From contig CALYLX010000111.1 of NCBI GenBank assembly GCA_944990035.1, positions 558,001 to 622,000 of the forward strand: DNA of 64,000 bases, written 5' to 3'. This document shows, one piece after another, positions 10,337 to 22,184 of the stretch. The notes under the pieces were generated by a model. That model saw only the letters and a list, made by a program, of their open reading frames with translations, did no database searches and was not told where the DNA came from. The DNA is from Clitopilus passeckerianus (taxonomy: Eukaryota; Basidiomycota; Agaricomycetes; Agaricales; Entolomataceae). Made by a program: the position numbers and the translations under genes. Each line of letters opens with the position of its first letter. Position 1 is the stretch's first letter.

Positions 10337-13300
10337 ATGCCACGGGGTAGTTCTGACTCACGTCGTTTCACACCGACGGAGGTGCGACCACGCTGCTCCA
10401 TTTTCATTCTCAGAGACCTAATGACATTCGTATTGGCCCCATTAGGCTGAAGCCAACTACTGGAGCAGCTCAGATAGCGACGCGGTCCTCGTCAATGTCG
10501 ATGAACACGGTATGACTCCCTTTGCAACAACAGTGGATTGAACAGTTAAACCCGCCAAAATGGTTTTTAGGCTCTCCTCATAGCTCGCCAGTCAAAGCCA
10601 AGCCATCGGCTCGGAGCGGTTCTCGATCTTCTTCACCAACCAAGCCCTACCAGAGAGCGCCTAAGGCGCGAGCAGAAGTACAAGATGTAGCTACATCTTC
10701 TAATATAACTCTCCCGGGAGGCACAGAAAACCCAGGAATTTTCAAGACCCCAACAAGGAACCTCAAGAGGTATCCAAGTACCACAGAGAGTCGTGCTTCT
10801 TCCGCCCGTAAGCACTTTGCAGGGATGGTTCTGGATAGCCCTTGTAAGATATATGACATTTACAGCAGCACTTCGTCTCGCTAATTACTCGAAAGCGGCG
10901 GATATGGACATTACACCAAAGCGGCTTTTTCACGACGGGAGTACACCAAGCAAAAGTGGTACGACGATCGTCATCAGCGATTCCGAAGACGACCAAGAAA
11001 TGGCCGAGGGTTCGCGCTCTACTCTTGTATCGGGAAGATCCTGACTAACGTTTAATGAATGTTTCATTTTTGTTTTAGTTGATGATAGTAAGTTGTCAAT
11101 ATCTCTCGTTATCAAGCACTTGCCAATAGTCCCTTGCAGTGCTCACAGATACAGAAAATGAGGATGCACCCAAGGCACTAGCCTTGTTCCCGAAGCAAGA
11201 AACCTCCGCCTCGACCATCGCGTCGTCAACTTTCTCAGCAGTGACCCGCGAAAGCTCTTCTACCTCTATCGGCTCGTCTGGATCCGGCACTTTCCAAACC
11301 AACCAGGCTACCACTCTCAGGGTGACTTTTACTACTCCTTCGTCGCCTACCAAGCGCCTTGGGCCAACTAGAGACAGAATTTATATGCAAGTCACAGAAG
11401 CCCTCAGCCCTCAGACACAGGGTCGTACACTCAGAATGCCAGCCCCGACTCCTGAGCCTAAGGCTGTCGTTGAAGTCGCCCGCGCAAGCCACCACAGAAT
11501 GTCTCTTGACAAGAACAGGGGCAAGCCGATCAAGAGAGGCTCGCCGATGCACGTCGTCGCGTCAACCTCTGCGGTAGCTGCACCAATGCCTCCTCAACCT
11601 GCAAAGGCACAGCCCTCAGCCGCCTTGGAGGCGTTCCTCAAGTTGGATATCGGATCCAACCTCGAACCTGTCGTCGTTTGCCACGATTCCAAGGTACAAC
11701 GTATGATGGATGACGCCGGGATAGAATGGGGCGTACAGTATGAACTAGCTCGCGGCGTGCTGGAGAACAACTGGAAATGGGAAGAGGTTGCATTGAAGAT
11801 TAGCAACCTTAGAGGAACCAACGCACAAATTGCAGCTCGGGTGAAGCATATCATGAAGGATCGAGTTCCGAAGGCAGCTCAGGACACCGCACTCTGGTTA
11901 GTCTCACGACTGTTTTATCGAGCACCGTCTGATGAACTATCTACAGGGAAGAGCTGGATCGTGAACAAGCTGCCATCATAGAGGATCTTGGCCGCGGTCT
12001 CGGTTGCATGGGAGAATGGAAAGGAGCCAATCCATGGTGGGGAGGTCAAATCCAGCAACTTGCTAGACTGGACAGGAACGGCGACTCCTACCAGATCTTC
12101 TTGGAACCTATGGAAAAGCGTCGCTGTCACCGACTTGCTCGCTTCCTCGGGTCCAGGCGGGTCCTTCAGCTTCGCATCAACTCCGAATTGGTGATGAAGG
12201 AGAACAACAAGTTGCTCGAGTTCTTGAGCCAGAAGTTCGTTATCTGTGGGAGGACGTTCATCCCTCTGTCGTCCAAGGATAATGGCGTCTATCTGGTGGA
12301 GGTCAACGAGGATTATGATAGGCGACCGAGCCACGAGATGGGTGATCAGCATCGCCGGAGCCTTTCAGAAATCATTCATTGGGCTAATCCTCTCGAGTAT
12401 AATTTCGGCCAGGTAAGATCAATAAAACATCGCTTCTGTAATTTCCGCTCATACACCTTGTAGCCTGTCAGTAAATGGTCGACCCGCTTTGCTCTGGCCC
12501 TCTCCAATTCCGTCCCGGCGTTGGAATTCGACGAGGAGAACATTCATGAGTTGGATGACCTCTGTAAGATGATAGTTTTGCTCGTTAGCTCCTTACTTAC
12601 AATCTACCCGTCAAGATGCCCCTAGCTATAACGGCAAAAAGAAGGCAGCTGCGGAGCAGATCCTTACGGATGGCTGTGGATTCATGAATGAAGCAGCTTT
12701 GAAGAGGATTCAAACCTTCCTCGGCTTTGACTTCCGGCCTACTGCTGCACAAGGCCGAATCAAGGGCGGCAAAGGTCTTTGGACTCTTCACCCCAACAAC
12801 AGCGATACAGAGCCCAAGATCTGGCTTCGCAAGTCTCAAATCAAAATTGAACTTGAGACTCCCCTTCACCGCTCCCAGCGTATTTTTGACCTCCTGGCCA
12901 TCTCCCGGCCGTCCAGCAGCGTCAGCCTGTCAGCGCAGACCATCATGAACCTTTCATTCAACGGGGTCCCCGATCAAACATTGATCGGGATGCTAGAGAA
13001 GGGCCTTCGGGAGGAGGTGGAACCACTCATGAAGTGGGAAGGTCCTCATGCCATGCGAATCCTATATGACACGGTTTGCAAGCTGGGAGGCGTCACGAGA
13101 GCTCGAGCAGTTCGAGTTGCTGGCGCTGCCAGCCGCGCTGCCGGTCTGGAACGACGAGATTGGGGCCACGAGGATGTCGACATGAAGGATCCCAAGGAGG
13201 CCTTGCCAGATCCGGACGACGTTGATGACGCAGCGGGATCCGCCCATACCGGTCGCAATCCACATAGTGGTGGTAGGTTGTTCGTTGCCAATTATTTCGG

Positions 13301-15118
13301 CCTTCGCTCATTGGTTTCGTGATAGCTCCGGTGTCTCTGCATGAACTCACGGCAGAACTCATCCAGGCTTGTTTCAAACCGCAAGAGTTTGAGTATCTCA
13401 AAGAGAAATTGAGATACATCATGGAACTACATATCAAGTCGATCGTTGAAAAGTATAACATTCCGCTCTCGCTTGCCGTGAATAACTATGTTATCCCAGG
13501 TTACTTTCTTCTGCAGTCTGCTTTAAAGCCTCTAACCAAAACCATTTACAAGATCCATGTGGAGTGTTGGAGCCCGGGGAGGTGTATTACCGATCATCGT
13601 CTGCACTCATACACCCTGTGACCCAGAATTCCTTCAACATTTTCACGGGTCCTGTCCTGGTAAGCGCGATGATTGGCATCGGATTCCTTTTACTGAATAA
13701 TGCATCATTAGATTGGCAGGTAAATCATTCGCTAGACCATGTCCGGTATTTCTCTTAATTTCCCGCACGTGATAGATATCCTGTCCGACTTCCTTCTGAC
13801 GTGCAGAAGGTATGATACAGTCCTTGAGTGAACAGACTATTCACTAAAAATTCTGTTATTCTCGTCAGTTCCATGCCGTCGACCATCCGAAGCTGGCTCA
13901 ATACCCAGACGTCCTCATCGTCTCTACGAAAGGCCAAGAAAGTGTTGCGAGTTTGCTCAGTGGCGGAGGTAAGACTTCGACTCCATACCCTAAGCTGTGA
14001 TCTTACACCGATCCTCTTTCTCGCAGATTACGATGGAGGTAGGAAGAATTGTGCCCTTCTCACTAGACAAGGAGAATTAACCCATGCATTCAGATGAATG
14101 CTTTTTGTTCGCCGATCCCAATATTGTTGATCCTTTCAAGAGCAAGCCCTTGTCTAAAGAACCTTCCAGCGTAAAGGAAGATTTTAAGCCAGTTGTCACC
14201 CTCATTGAGACATTCGTCGCGGACCTCGATGGACAAGTACCCGACGCGGCATTTGCAAAGCAGCTCTTACTCGGTCTTCATGACTCTAAAAAGGGCCTCT
14301 ACTCCACCTTTCATGATATGGCCGTCTGGAAACACGGTTATGATCACTATCAAGCTATCAAGCTCGCCTATATGTAAGTCCACACTGACCGGTTATTCTC
14401 CCCTTCGTCTAATATCTTCCCAAGGTTCAACGCGCTGCTGGATTCGGGGAAAACGGGTTTGCGCTTGAAGGACCACGTTTTTCCCCGAGATCAAAAGCAT
14501 TTCGGAGGCAAAATTCCGACACTAGCTGAACTCAAGGAACAAAAGAAGAAGGGAAACATTCTACATGAGCTTGCCAATGCTGGTCTTCACATTGCGAAAC
14601 AGCTCCGCGCCGAATTCGGTGCATCCCCCTCTTCCAATACGAAGGATAAAGACCTCTTGCAGCCCTACACCGATGCTCTCACCCTTACAGGGACCGCACA
14701 ACCAGCGGAGAAACGGGAATTTCTGCGCGCGGAGCGGGAGAGGATTCAGGAACATGTCGAGGCCGTCCACGAGCAGTGGGAAATCGCACTAGGGCAAATC
14801 AGACGCGATGACTCCCCCGTGAAGAAGAAAGGCCGGTTCCAACGGAAAAAACCGGACCCTATGACTGCTGTGGCCCGATCCTACGCTTCGAAAATCGAGG
14901 AAGTGTGCCTGTTCCAAGACACAAGACTCATCAAAGCTTCCTACGCGTATGAACTCGGACCTGCGTTTGCGCTTCAAATCGCATTCCTGGATCTTTGTGA
15001 GATCAAGGCCAAAAATGCCACCGGAGGCTACACACCCATTGGTCGTGCCTTCGACGAGGCGAAGGGTGTTACATCTTCCTATCTTCGCGCAGTTGCTAGC
15101 ATTTCTTCAACAGATTGA
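10337..15118 (+). CDS. RNA-dependent RNA polymerase of the silencing pathway
   Basis: Multi-exon eukaryotic RdRP (RDR/QDE-1 type, Pfam RdRP family), well over 1,200 residues. The N-terminal about 350 residues are Ser/Pro-rich and disordered. Conserved polymerase blocks start near 11640 and include ELARGVLENNWKWEEVA, NGVPDQTLIGMLEKGL (near 12960) and PDVLIVSTKG. The catalytic loop SGGDYDGDECFLF (DxDGD, near 13960-14110) carries the metal-binding aspartates. The enzyme makes dsRNA from aberrant or transgene RNA for Dicer and Argonaute (quelling). The chosen start MPRGSSDSRRF joins in frame through introns at 10382-10413 and 10510-10533; the latter would be only 24 nt and is doubtful. Two internal exons are 8 nt and 12 nt. 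The stop TGA is at 15116-15118. No lesion found, so likely active. Confidence 0.93.
13712..13719 (+). other. 8-nt microexon in RdRP
   Basis: ATTGGCAG is flanked by CATTAG upstream and GTAAAT downstream. Using it joins GPVL to IGRYPVRLPSDVQK in frame, matching the conserved RdRP block before the active site. Confidence 0.8.
14027..14038 (+). other. 12-nt microexon carrying the RdRP catalytic motif
   Basis: ATTACGATGGAG lies between CTCGCAG and GTAGGA. With one base from each neighbour it supplies D-Y-D-G-D of SGGDYDGDE. The flanking introns are 58 nt (13969-14026) and 55 nt (14039-14093). Confidence 0.9.
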
Positions 15119-15488
15119 TTGTAGCCTGCTCCCAGTCTCGTTTCTCGGCCATCTCTGCAAGCAGAGAGCGTGGAGTACTCCTGAAACCCGAAGAGCCAAA
15201 CGGTTTCGCGTCTGGGGGTCTCTTGGCTTCCTTGCATCCGAGAAACGGGACTGGGCGCAAAGACTCCCTTATGTTCCTTTATATTCTCTTGTCCTGTTCC
15301 GTTCTGTTTTCTTGTACCACCATTGTCATTCCAGCGTATGTACCTCAAGCTGTCTGCAACTATTCTTTCTTCAAGGCAAAGAGCCCGTATAATTTCTGTC
15401 ATTCGTGATATACCCATGTACTATTACCTCTGTATATATAATCGTGCATAATTCATCGTACTGTTACAGCTACAAGGATGTGGAAGTA
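15119..15488. other. Convergent 3' flanks
   Basis: 370 bp between the convergent stops of the RdRP and the TPR-like gene. No gene seen. Confidence 0.5.
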
Positions 15489-18400
15489 TCACAGTGGCTT
15501 CGGGACCGTTTCCAACTCGGGCAAGCAGACAGCTCCAAGCCATGCAAGCACGATCTCTACCCTAGGGCCGTGCAGGGGAATGCTGATGGGAGTGCTCTTC
15601 TTCCCATCCTTCCCACAACCAGCAGCGGCATTCTGCCTGACTTTCTCAGCGAGGCGTTCGCGCTGGCGCTTGACGACCGGATTCAGCAGAATTCGGGCAC
15701 ATTCCAACGAATGAGAAAGGAGATCATCCCGTCTATTTGACTGCTCAGATTCAGGGCATTTCTTGACGAGTCCAAGCTGAGTGCCGTTGGTAGTCGCTTC
15801 AAGGTGGGGCATCCAACTACATTCACCATTCGTCTCCGTGTCGCTGTTCTTCCTCGATGACGATCGGGATCCCGAAGCTGAGGCGAACCCAGAAACATCA
15901 TGTAAGGAAGTAACAGACGATGCCAGAGATGTCGTAGGTTCATCGTCGCGAACACTGGAGCCTGCAATGCTTTTGGTGGGAGAGGATGCACCCATCGTCG
16001 TGGTAGTGGAAGATGGTGTAGCAGGCTCGATAGCCAACCTGCTCTTGCCGCGAGCTTTGCTGGTCTGAGCTTGGAACTCCGGGGACATGATGGCTTTGGG
16101 GAGTGTGGCACCATGCTGCCAGCCGTTTGCAAGACGCTCTAGGATCTCGATGAACTCGGCTTGAGCCATGGAGCGAGGGGGTAAGAAGACTGGATATCCC
16201 TCCAAGCTGTCGAGTAGGGCTGCGGTTCGGATGAAGGTGGGGAGAAGCCCTGGGAAGTCTCCAAGAATAAGATAGGCGATAAGGATACTGAATTGAGATT
16301 CAACAATGAGTGGGTGGTAGGTCGTGAAAGCTGCGGGTAAAAGGTCGGTTGCAGGGGGCATATGGTTGGCTGGAAAATGTGTCAAGAAGGATTGTAAACA
16401 TAACCACAGGAATGAGTTACCTGATCGGGTGGACTCGCACAACAAGTAAGCCTGTTCAACCTGAGCAACAGTAGCCCATGTATACGGGTCTCCGGGTTCC
16501 AGACGCGAACGTGTCCTTGGGAGAGGCGTCGACTCGAGAATGTCGAAATGGCTAAGGAACTTCTCGTGATCCCTGAGGCTCTTCTTCGCCAAACTTTCAA
16601 TCTGCTCTCGAAAAACCTTGTCTCCCAGCACCTTGCGGTACGCCGTCGCCTTCTCCCCAGTCCGCCTTCCCAGCGGACCATCCGGATTCCCGATCTCCAC
16701 CCCTCCATATTTCCCTCCATCCAAATAACATAATCTAGGCTCGGCGCCATCTAACGACGACGCCAGAGTGTCTTTGCGCACCTCTTCGAGCTGGAGAGCG
16801 GCACGCTCGATGAGGTGTACAGCATGTTGTAAATATGCTGCACCACGTAGGAAAAGTAGCTGGGGCTCTATTGGTTCAGGCGCGGACGGGAGCACGGAGC
16901 GGTGTAGAGGAATAATATCCCCGTTCCCTCCATCCTCCGTCCCAGACACATCGGCGGAAGATGGGTATCCCATGACGCTGGTGCCATCAGGTGGTGCTTG
17001 ACCGTTAACGCGAGCACTGCGGGTGCCAGATCCTTTTTTACGCTTGGTCTTGCTACCATAATTGCGTTGCGTTTCGGAATCGCTTGGGTGGTTGGACGCA
17101 GCATGGTGCACCATTTTTGCTTTGCGAGCTGCGCGTGCTTCCCGTAGTGCGGTGGTGAAGTCTTTCGTAGCTTGAGGGTATTCGTCCCGGAAGCAATGAA
17201 CAATTCCGCGAGTGCGGTAGTATTCCAGTCGTTGAGGTTGTGCAGCAATTAGTTCATCAAGAACACGGGTGGTAGTGGATTCGGATAGTTGTCTATTTGA
17301 GGGGCTGGAATTAGGTAAATGGGGTTTCCTACTTGTCACGAAAGAGACGCGGCCTACCTAGAGGGGATCTTCTCGTGGAAGAAATGTACGTATTTAGCAT
17401 CAAGATCATTAGGATCTAACAAATAATAGTTAGTATATGCGCGATTTTAGCAGCCAACATTTACTTGCCATGCTTAAGAACTCGTTCTGCAATATCATCA
17501 AAAACACTTCCTCCTTGCATAACCATTACGCTGGAGGCAATTTCATCTTGCTTGTATGCTTGTGCCAACTTCTGCACAGCTAAAGCTCTTAACCGATGTA
17601 TCCTCATCGCTGACATGGCAACGTTTCGACCTCCTCCCATATTCCCTCCAAGGGGGTTCAAGCCCAAAGATTGTGCTGTTGACCATGCATTTCCCCCTAG
17701 ACCGGATCCGTTCCGCATGGATCCTAGCTCAGCAGCAGATAACCCAGACGATGCCCGTACTGAGAGCTCAGATGCTTCGTCAATCAATTGCCGTATGGAA
17801 GTTACGGACCGGAACACGCCTGGGTCGATAGGTGGCGGCGTTGCTTTCCCTGGGACCGGTACCGGAAACGAGGCGGTGGCTGGAGAGGCTTGGACTGAGG
17901 AGGAGTATGATGCTTGGAGGGATAAGGAGATCAACCCTCCTGGTGATTCAGGAGGTGAAGAGTCCCCGAGTGACCAAAAGCCTCGGTCAAGATCCTTTTC
18001 TCGTCGAGAGGTATGGGTTTTCGGTGCCTTGAACGAAGGTGTGTCATTTGGAATGGATTGAGTTCTTTCAGGAGTAACAGCAAAAGTTGTTGGGTCAAGA
18101 TTTAAGACCAGGAGGGATTCCAGGAGCTCAAGAGGGAGTTGAAGCCACGGTCCCTACATTCCGCATCGGTGTATATCAGCTCTTCCAGGAAACCAACAAA
18201 GAAACATACGTGGTATGAGCTTATATAGCGCCAATGTTTATTGCGACTAATACACAAGACAGTAGGTTTCCCCTCAGGACTTCCGTTTCCCTTAGGCAAC
18301 TTGGCTGAAGCAATCGTTTCTTTGACCTTTGCTGATTTCTTGGACTTTTTCTTTTTCTTCTTCTTTTGTTGCTGAGCTGCTGGAGCCGCCTCATCAACGT

Positions 18401-18533
18401 CGCCCTCGAGATCAACACTGGGTGTGGTATTGCCGGTACGCGGAGGAGATATTTCAGCTGCTTCGGCGTCGTTAGATCCAGGTAAGTCTGGCCTTTGGGC
18501 TCCGGGAGATTTCTCGACGAGGTCTGCAACCAT
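15489..18533 (-). CDS. Conserved fungal TPR-like protein, function unknown
   Basis: Three main coding blocks. Exon 1 (18533 to about 18189) has a polar N-terminus with a Lys run (QQQKKKKKKKSKKS) and ends in KHWRYISSYH. After an intron of about 38 nt the protein reads GPWLQLPLELLESLLVLNLDP, a motif I recognise as conserved in fungi without a known role. A Ser/Pro-rich stretch and a helical segment (VSIRQLIDEASELSVRA-like; RLRALAVQKLAQAYKQDEIA) follow, then an intron near 17400. The last exon, about 600 residues, contains TPR-like helices (YYRTRGIVHCFRDEYPQATKDFTTAL; FLRGAAYLQHAVHLIERAAL) and ends in a Cys/Leu-rich segment (HSLECARILLNPVVKRQ). Probably a cytosolic or nuclear scaffold; no enzyme motif seen. 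The start is set by the first in-frame ATG after an upstream stop. Confidence 0.75.
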
Positions 18534-19912
18534 AGCGTAAAAAGTGTTGTAGTCGTCGCCGCCGTCGTAGACGTTGAGCAGCCAGCCAAAAGTGACGGCC
18601 CTTAGCGATCACTCGCAAAATGCAATTATTCCCACGATGTCATTGTCGTGTTGCCAAAAAAAAGCAATCGCGACGCTTCACGGGATCTTGCGCTGCTGTG
18701 AGCGCCCACAATCTCGTTGTTTCCTTCCTCCCAGCTTCATTCGAAAATTCAGGGCTCACTTGCTGGTTCTGTTATCAAGTAATACGTGGAAAGTCTACAT
18801 CATCTACTACTACCCCAATCCAAACAAGGGAACTTGCTTAGCCAATGCTCGATGGACTGAGATAGCACAACTTGGCATTGATTCTTTTCTGGCCGTGTCT
18901 TCCGAGCAACGAGGGTTAGGGACTCCAAATGACTTATTTATGTTTCTAGGGATCCCTTCCTGGAGACATCTCATGCGACTGGCTATCTTGCAAAATTTCG
19001 CTTGACATCATCTTGTGAGCCAAGACCTCATACAAGAAGCAAGCTGGTTCGACAGATTGGCGCTGTGAAACCTGCCCACTGGGTTTACTCACGTAGTATG
19101 GATTCATGCTGCGCTTATCCAAGGCTCCAGTCAATCAGATGCACTGGCAACTCTAGATATTCCTTTTAGCAATGTCTGTCTGACTTGTGATCCAGTTGCT
19201 GTCAAGCAGGTCAAGGAACTCTCCGTACTACAATGTGCGTGAACGCCACATAGCTATGCTTGCGACTGACCCGAAGACAATGCTCGTGCTCTCACGCACT
19301 ACCATCGGCAATGTAACCTTCCCAGAAAATCTCCTAATGTCCTTCACAGCACCTTCGACAGGAAACCGTCATAACACACCTGGTTTTGGTAGACATGTCC
19401 CGAAATATGTTCTTAGGAGCTCGCCGCACCGCTACCGGCTCGAGGGTTAATTGCCTCTGATGCAATGTTAATCCGACAGGAACTGCCAGGTAGCCAACGG
19501 CATGGTTCACCCTTCTACACAAAGCCTCCTCTGTCTTTCGGAGAAATCTCGTTGGCCAGTCGAGTCCCCCGATCTGGCATCCTAGACTGAGTCCCGAGCC
19601 CGGAGATCTGGATATAACAAGAATAAGAAGGATTAGGTTCAGGTGAGTTACTGCAGAGCCTGGTTAGCAATCAAATCTGTCGCCGTCTTAGTAGCACGGC
19701 AGCCATTAAGATGTGCTAAACTTTATCATTTCCCTTCTTCCCCGTATTTCCATAATTAAAGCATGATACTTATCAAAAACTTTAAATGCTAACGTTTATC
19801 AACTGGACAGCTTATACCACGTTATGACCCGGGCACCCCGACAGGTGGACATCTATGTCTCGTGCCTATAAAACAGGTAGAAGCGGGAGAGGGGCTTCCT
19901 CAGACTCTCCAC
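18534..19912. other. Intergenic, about 1.4 kb
   Basis: No supported coding sequence on either strand and no RNA gene or repeat recognised. The 3' end is the promoter of the following small gene. Confidence 0.5.
19867..19873 (+). promoter_or_regulatory. TATA box of small membrane protein gene
   Basis: TATAAAA, 46 bp before the ATG at 19913; the spacing fits a short 5' UTR. Confidence 0.6.
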
Positions 19913-20503
19913 ATGTCAGACCTCAACTGCATCTCAGCTAATCCCCTTACGCTCGCAGGGGTTATCCTTCTCAACCTGCTCCCAACCGACACCTTGGTAT
20001 ACACTGTTCTTTGCTTGTCTCTCGTCACTGCGATAATTCACCGGTTGGCGGGCCACTACCGACCGAAGAAGCTTACTCACAACCTCGACAAAGCCATCCA
20101 GGCTGTTAAGCTCAAACTGCGAAAACTCTCAGACGGCCTGGACGGTACTCGAAGTATAGCGCATCTACACCATGAATTGAACAGGTTACGCGCCCGCAAA
20201 ATCCTCTACATTACTACCAAGCTAACATCCCTCGAACAGGCTTCGTCGTCGTTCGGCTAGCCTCCGCCAAAAATCTATTCGGGCATCAGAGTCATTCTCC
20301 GCCGAATGCCAGGCCATGTGGTTGGGCCTTTCTCGTGAGATCATCCAAGTAATGACTGACGTCCGAAAACTAGATACCGAGGTTGAGGTGAGAAGATTCC
20401 ATCGCCACTTTCTGATAATTAAATTCTTATGATGGGATCCAAGATCTTTATCGCAGAGGATGAACAGAGGCGGTTCTCGGAAGATGAAGATGTCAGAAAA
20501 TAA
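19913..20503 (+). CDS. Small predicted membrane protein, unknown function
   Basis: Starts MSDLNCISANPL, with one or two hydrophobic stretches (LAGVILLNLLPTDTLVYTVL; CLSLVTAIIH) and then a helical polar region (LDKAIQAVKLKLRKLSDGL; LHHELNRLRARKILYI). A second block, ASLRQKSIRASESFSAECQA to VRKLDTEVE, is in another frame from about 20259. After an intron with donor GTGAGA near 20387, a last short acidic segment (EDEQRRFSEDEDVRK) ends at TAA 20501-20503. The layout of one membrane segment, coiled-coil helices and polar tail is common in multi-copy agaricomycete gene families of unknown role. I could not find a good splice pair between the first two blocks near 20250, so either a splice is atypical or a frameshift has broken the gene. 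Confidence 0.5.
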
Positions 20504-20640
20504 CGACGGCATGTCAGCCTGAGGTATAGGTGCTAATCGCGTCCGAAACTTGGTCCCATGTATACTAGGATTGTAAATTATGTAACTATCGCGCCTCAGA
20601 CATAGACTTCCGCCGAATATCTGCCAAGCCTTCCGTGCCA

Positions 20641-21141
20641 CTATCCCAAACGCTTCCCCTCATTCACGAGGACCTGAGGAGCATCTTAGCACCAAACAAT
20701 CTCGGTATAATCGGCAGCCCTTGCTCTTACCTCTAACAGCTCGCGATTAGCACCGACATGTTCCCTTATCTTATTCCCATCTTTGAACAGCATGAAAGCC
20801 GGTATCTTTGACAGGAACCTCGTCAGCCTCTTTAAATTTTTGCCAACAGATCATTCCAATCCTTTACCGTTCTGATCCCAACCTCCTGCGCGATATCGTC
20901 TAACGCGTCGATGTTTACCTTGTAGAACCCAACGCCATGTGTGGATCCGGACAGTTCATCAAAGACCGGGAGCATGGCTTTACATGGTCCACACCACTGT
21001 GCCCAAAAATCGACCACCACGGGCTTGCCACTGTGTATCTTAGCGAAGTAGACCGTTGGTTCGAGGCTTTCGTTCTTTGGGACGCGGGGGACATACTATT
21101 TTCTGAAATTCCGCAAAGCTTTCAATCGATTGAGCTGCCAT
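20641..21141 (-). CDS. Thioredoxin (copy 1)
   Basis: Exons encode MAAQSIESFAEFQKI, then IHSGKPVVVDFWAQWCGPCK with the active-site CGPC, then IPAFMLFKDGNK with the cis-proline, and a short C-terminus VLVNEGKRLG. Exon 2 is 57 codons and exon 3 is 25 codons, exactly as in the two neighbouring thioredoxins, so all three descend from one gene. Thioredoxins reduce protein disulfides in the cytosol with thioredoxin reductase and NADPH. The last exon (donor GTAAGA, acceptor CTCAG) is the least sure part. It lacks the close flanking similarity that copies 2 and 3 share, so it is the older copy. Confidence 0.85.
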
Positions 21142-21710
21142 GGTTAGTATAGTTTGTGAGAAGGCTCAAGGACTTGAAGGTCCCGTGGTTGATGTTATGC
21201 CATCTCGTCTGACTTCATATCTCCATTCGCCTCCTTGTCAGGTAGTGCGGGAACGGCAACGGCAACCTAGTCGCTGAACAGCTTCTTGTGACGGATGTCA
21301 TGCAACGAGCCCTTAATTTACATGCGAAAAAATACAGTCCCGCTGCCTCCGTTCGGCTGACCAGTGGTGCCAAAAGTCGAGGTACAAATATGTTGGTGAC
21401 CGACCACATGGTCGGAGAAGCAGAACGCGTAGCCAGCAGATGGGGCTTCGAAAGCGGGCCCACCAACTGGTCGAAGGATGCCTTCTCAGAGTGATTCGGA
21501 AGATAAATCAACTACGGCCCAGGAGAAGAAAAGAAATATTGCACCTCGGGTGAAAGTTCAAGTTTGAACCCTTCTCCGAGTCGCGGTTGAAACACACACT
21601 TGAGTACCCAAAATTCGAGAATGTAAGACAACAGAGTTTATTCCAGAGGACAAGGTATACAATTATTTTATTAGAGATGAGAAACGGGATTACAGTAGCT
21701 TTGACACCGA
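21142..21710. other. Intergenic between thioredoxin copies 1 and 2
   Basis: No supported gene. The right part (about 21560 onwards) is the duplicated 3' flank of copy 2, similar to 22800-22977 downstream of copy 3. Confidence 0.5.
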
Positions 21711-22184
21711 TCAGGCGCTGTCGAGTAATTCCTATAATGTCCGTTAGCTCAATCAATCGTCCAAGACGTGGAGAAATCAGCGACGAGCCTTGAGGTTTGA
21801 GGGGCCGGTGCCGATCCATTTCCCAGCCTCGTGTCCATCCTTGAAGAGCAAGAACGTGGGCAACTGGAGAAAAACAATTCAATATCAGGATGCATTGAGA
21901 ATAAAAAAGATCCCCGTGCCTGGCTGACTCCAGCCTCCTCAGCGACGCCTTGAACCTCATCGATATTGACTCTGTAGAACTTGATGGCAGGATACTCGGG
22001 CTCGTACTCGTCGTAATACTCATTCATGAGCTTGCAAGGGCCACACCATTCAGCCCAAAAATCGACAACGACATGCTCGTCGCGGGCGATCTTACCGTTA
22101 GTTTGTCAGACAACTTCCTCCGTGGAGAATCGAGTAACTTACCGCCTCCTTGTATTCGGGAATGCTATGAAGGTCTTGAACCAT
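21711..22184 (-). CDS. Thioredoxin (copy 2), two GC-AG introns
   Basis: Exons 22143-22184, 21920-22090, 21789-21863 and 21711-21731 total 309 nt, or 102 residues. It starts MVQDLHSIPEYKEA, carries active site WAEWCGPCK, then LPTFLLFKDG with the cis-proline, and ends KELLDSA. Introns 2 and 3 have GC donors (CAG|GCACGG and AAG|GCTCGT). The aligned introns of copy 3 start GTACGA and GTTCGT and are otherwise alike, so the GC donors arose by T-to-C changes after duplication. Cytosolic disulfide reductase by family. Without splicing at GC the frame stops early, so efficient use of these donors decides whether the gene works. Confidence 0.85.

Noticed and set aside
21288..21494. Plus-strand open frame of 68 codons between thioredoxins
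   Set aside because: Short, unrecognised and without supporting splice or promoter signals.
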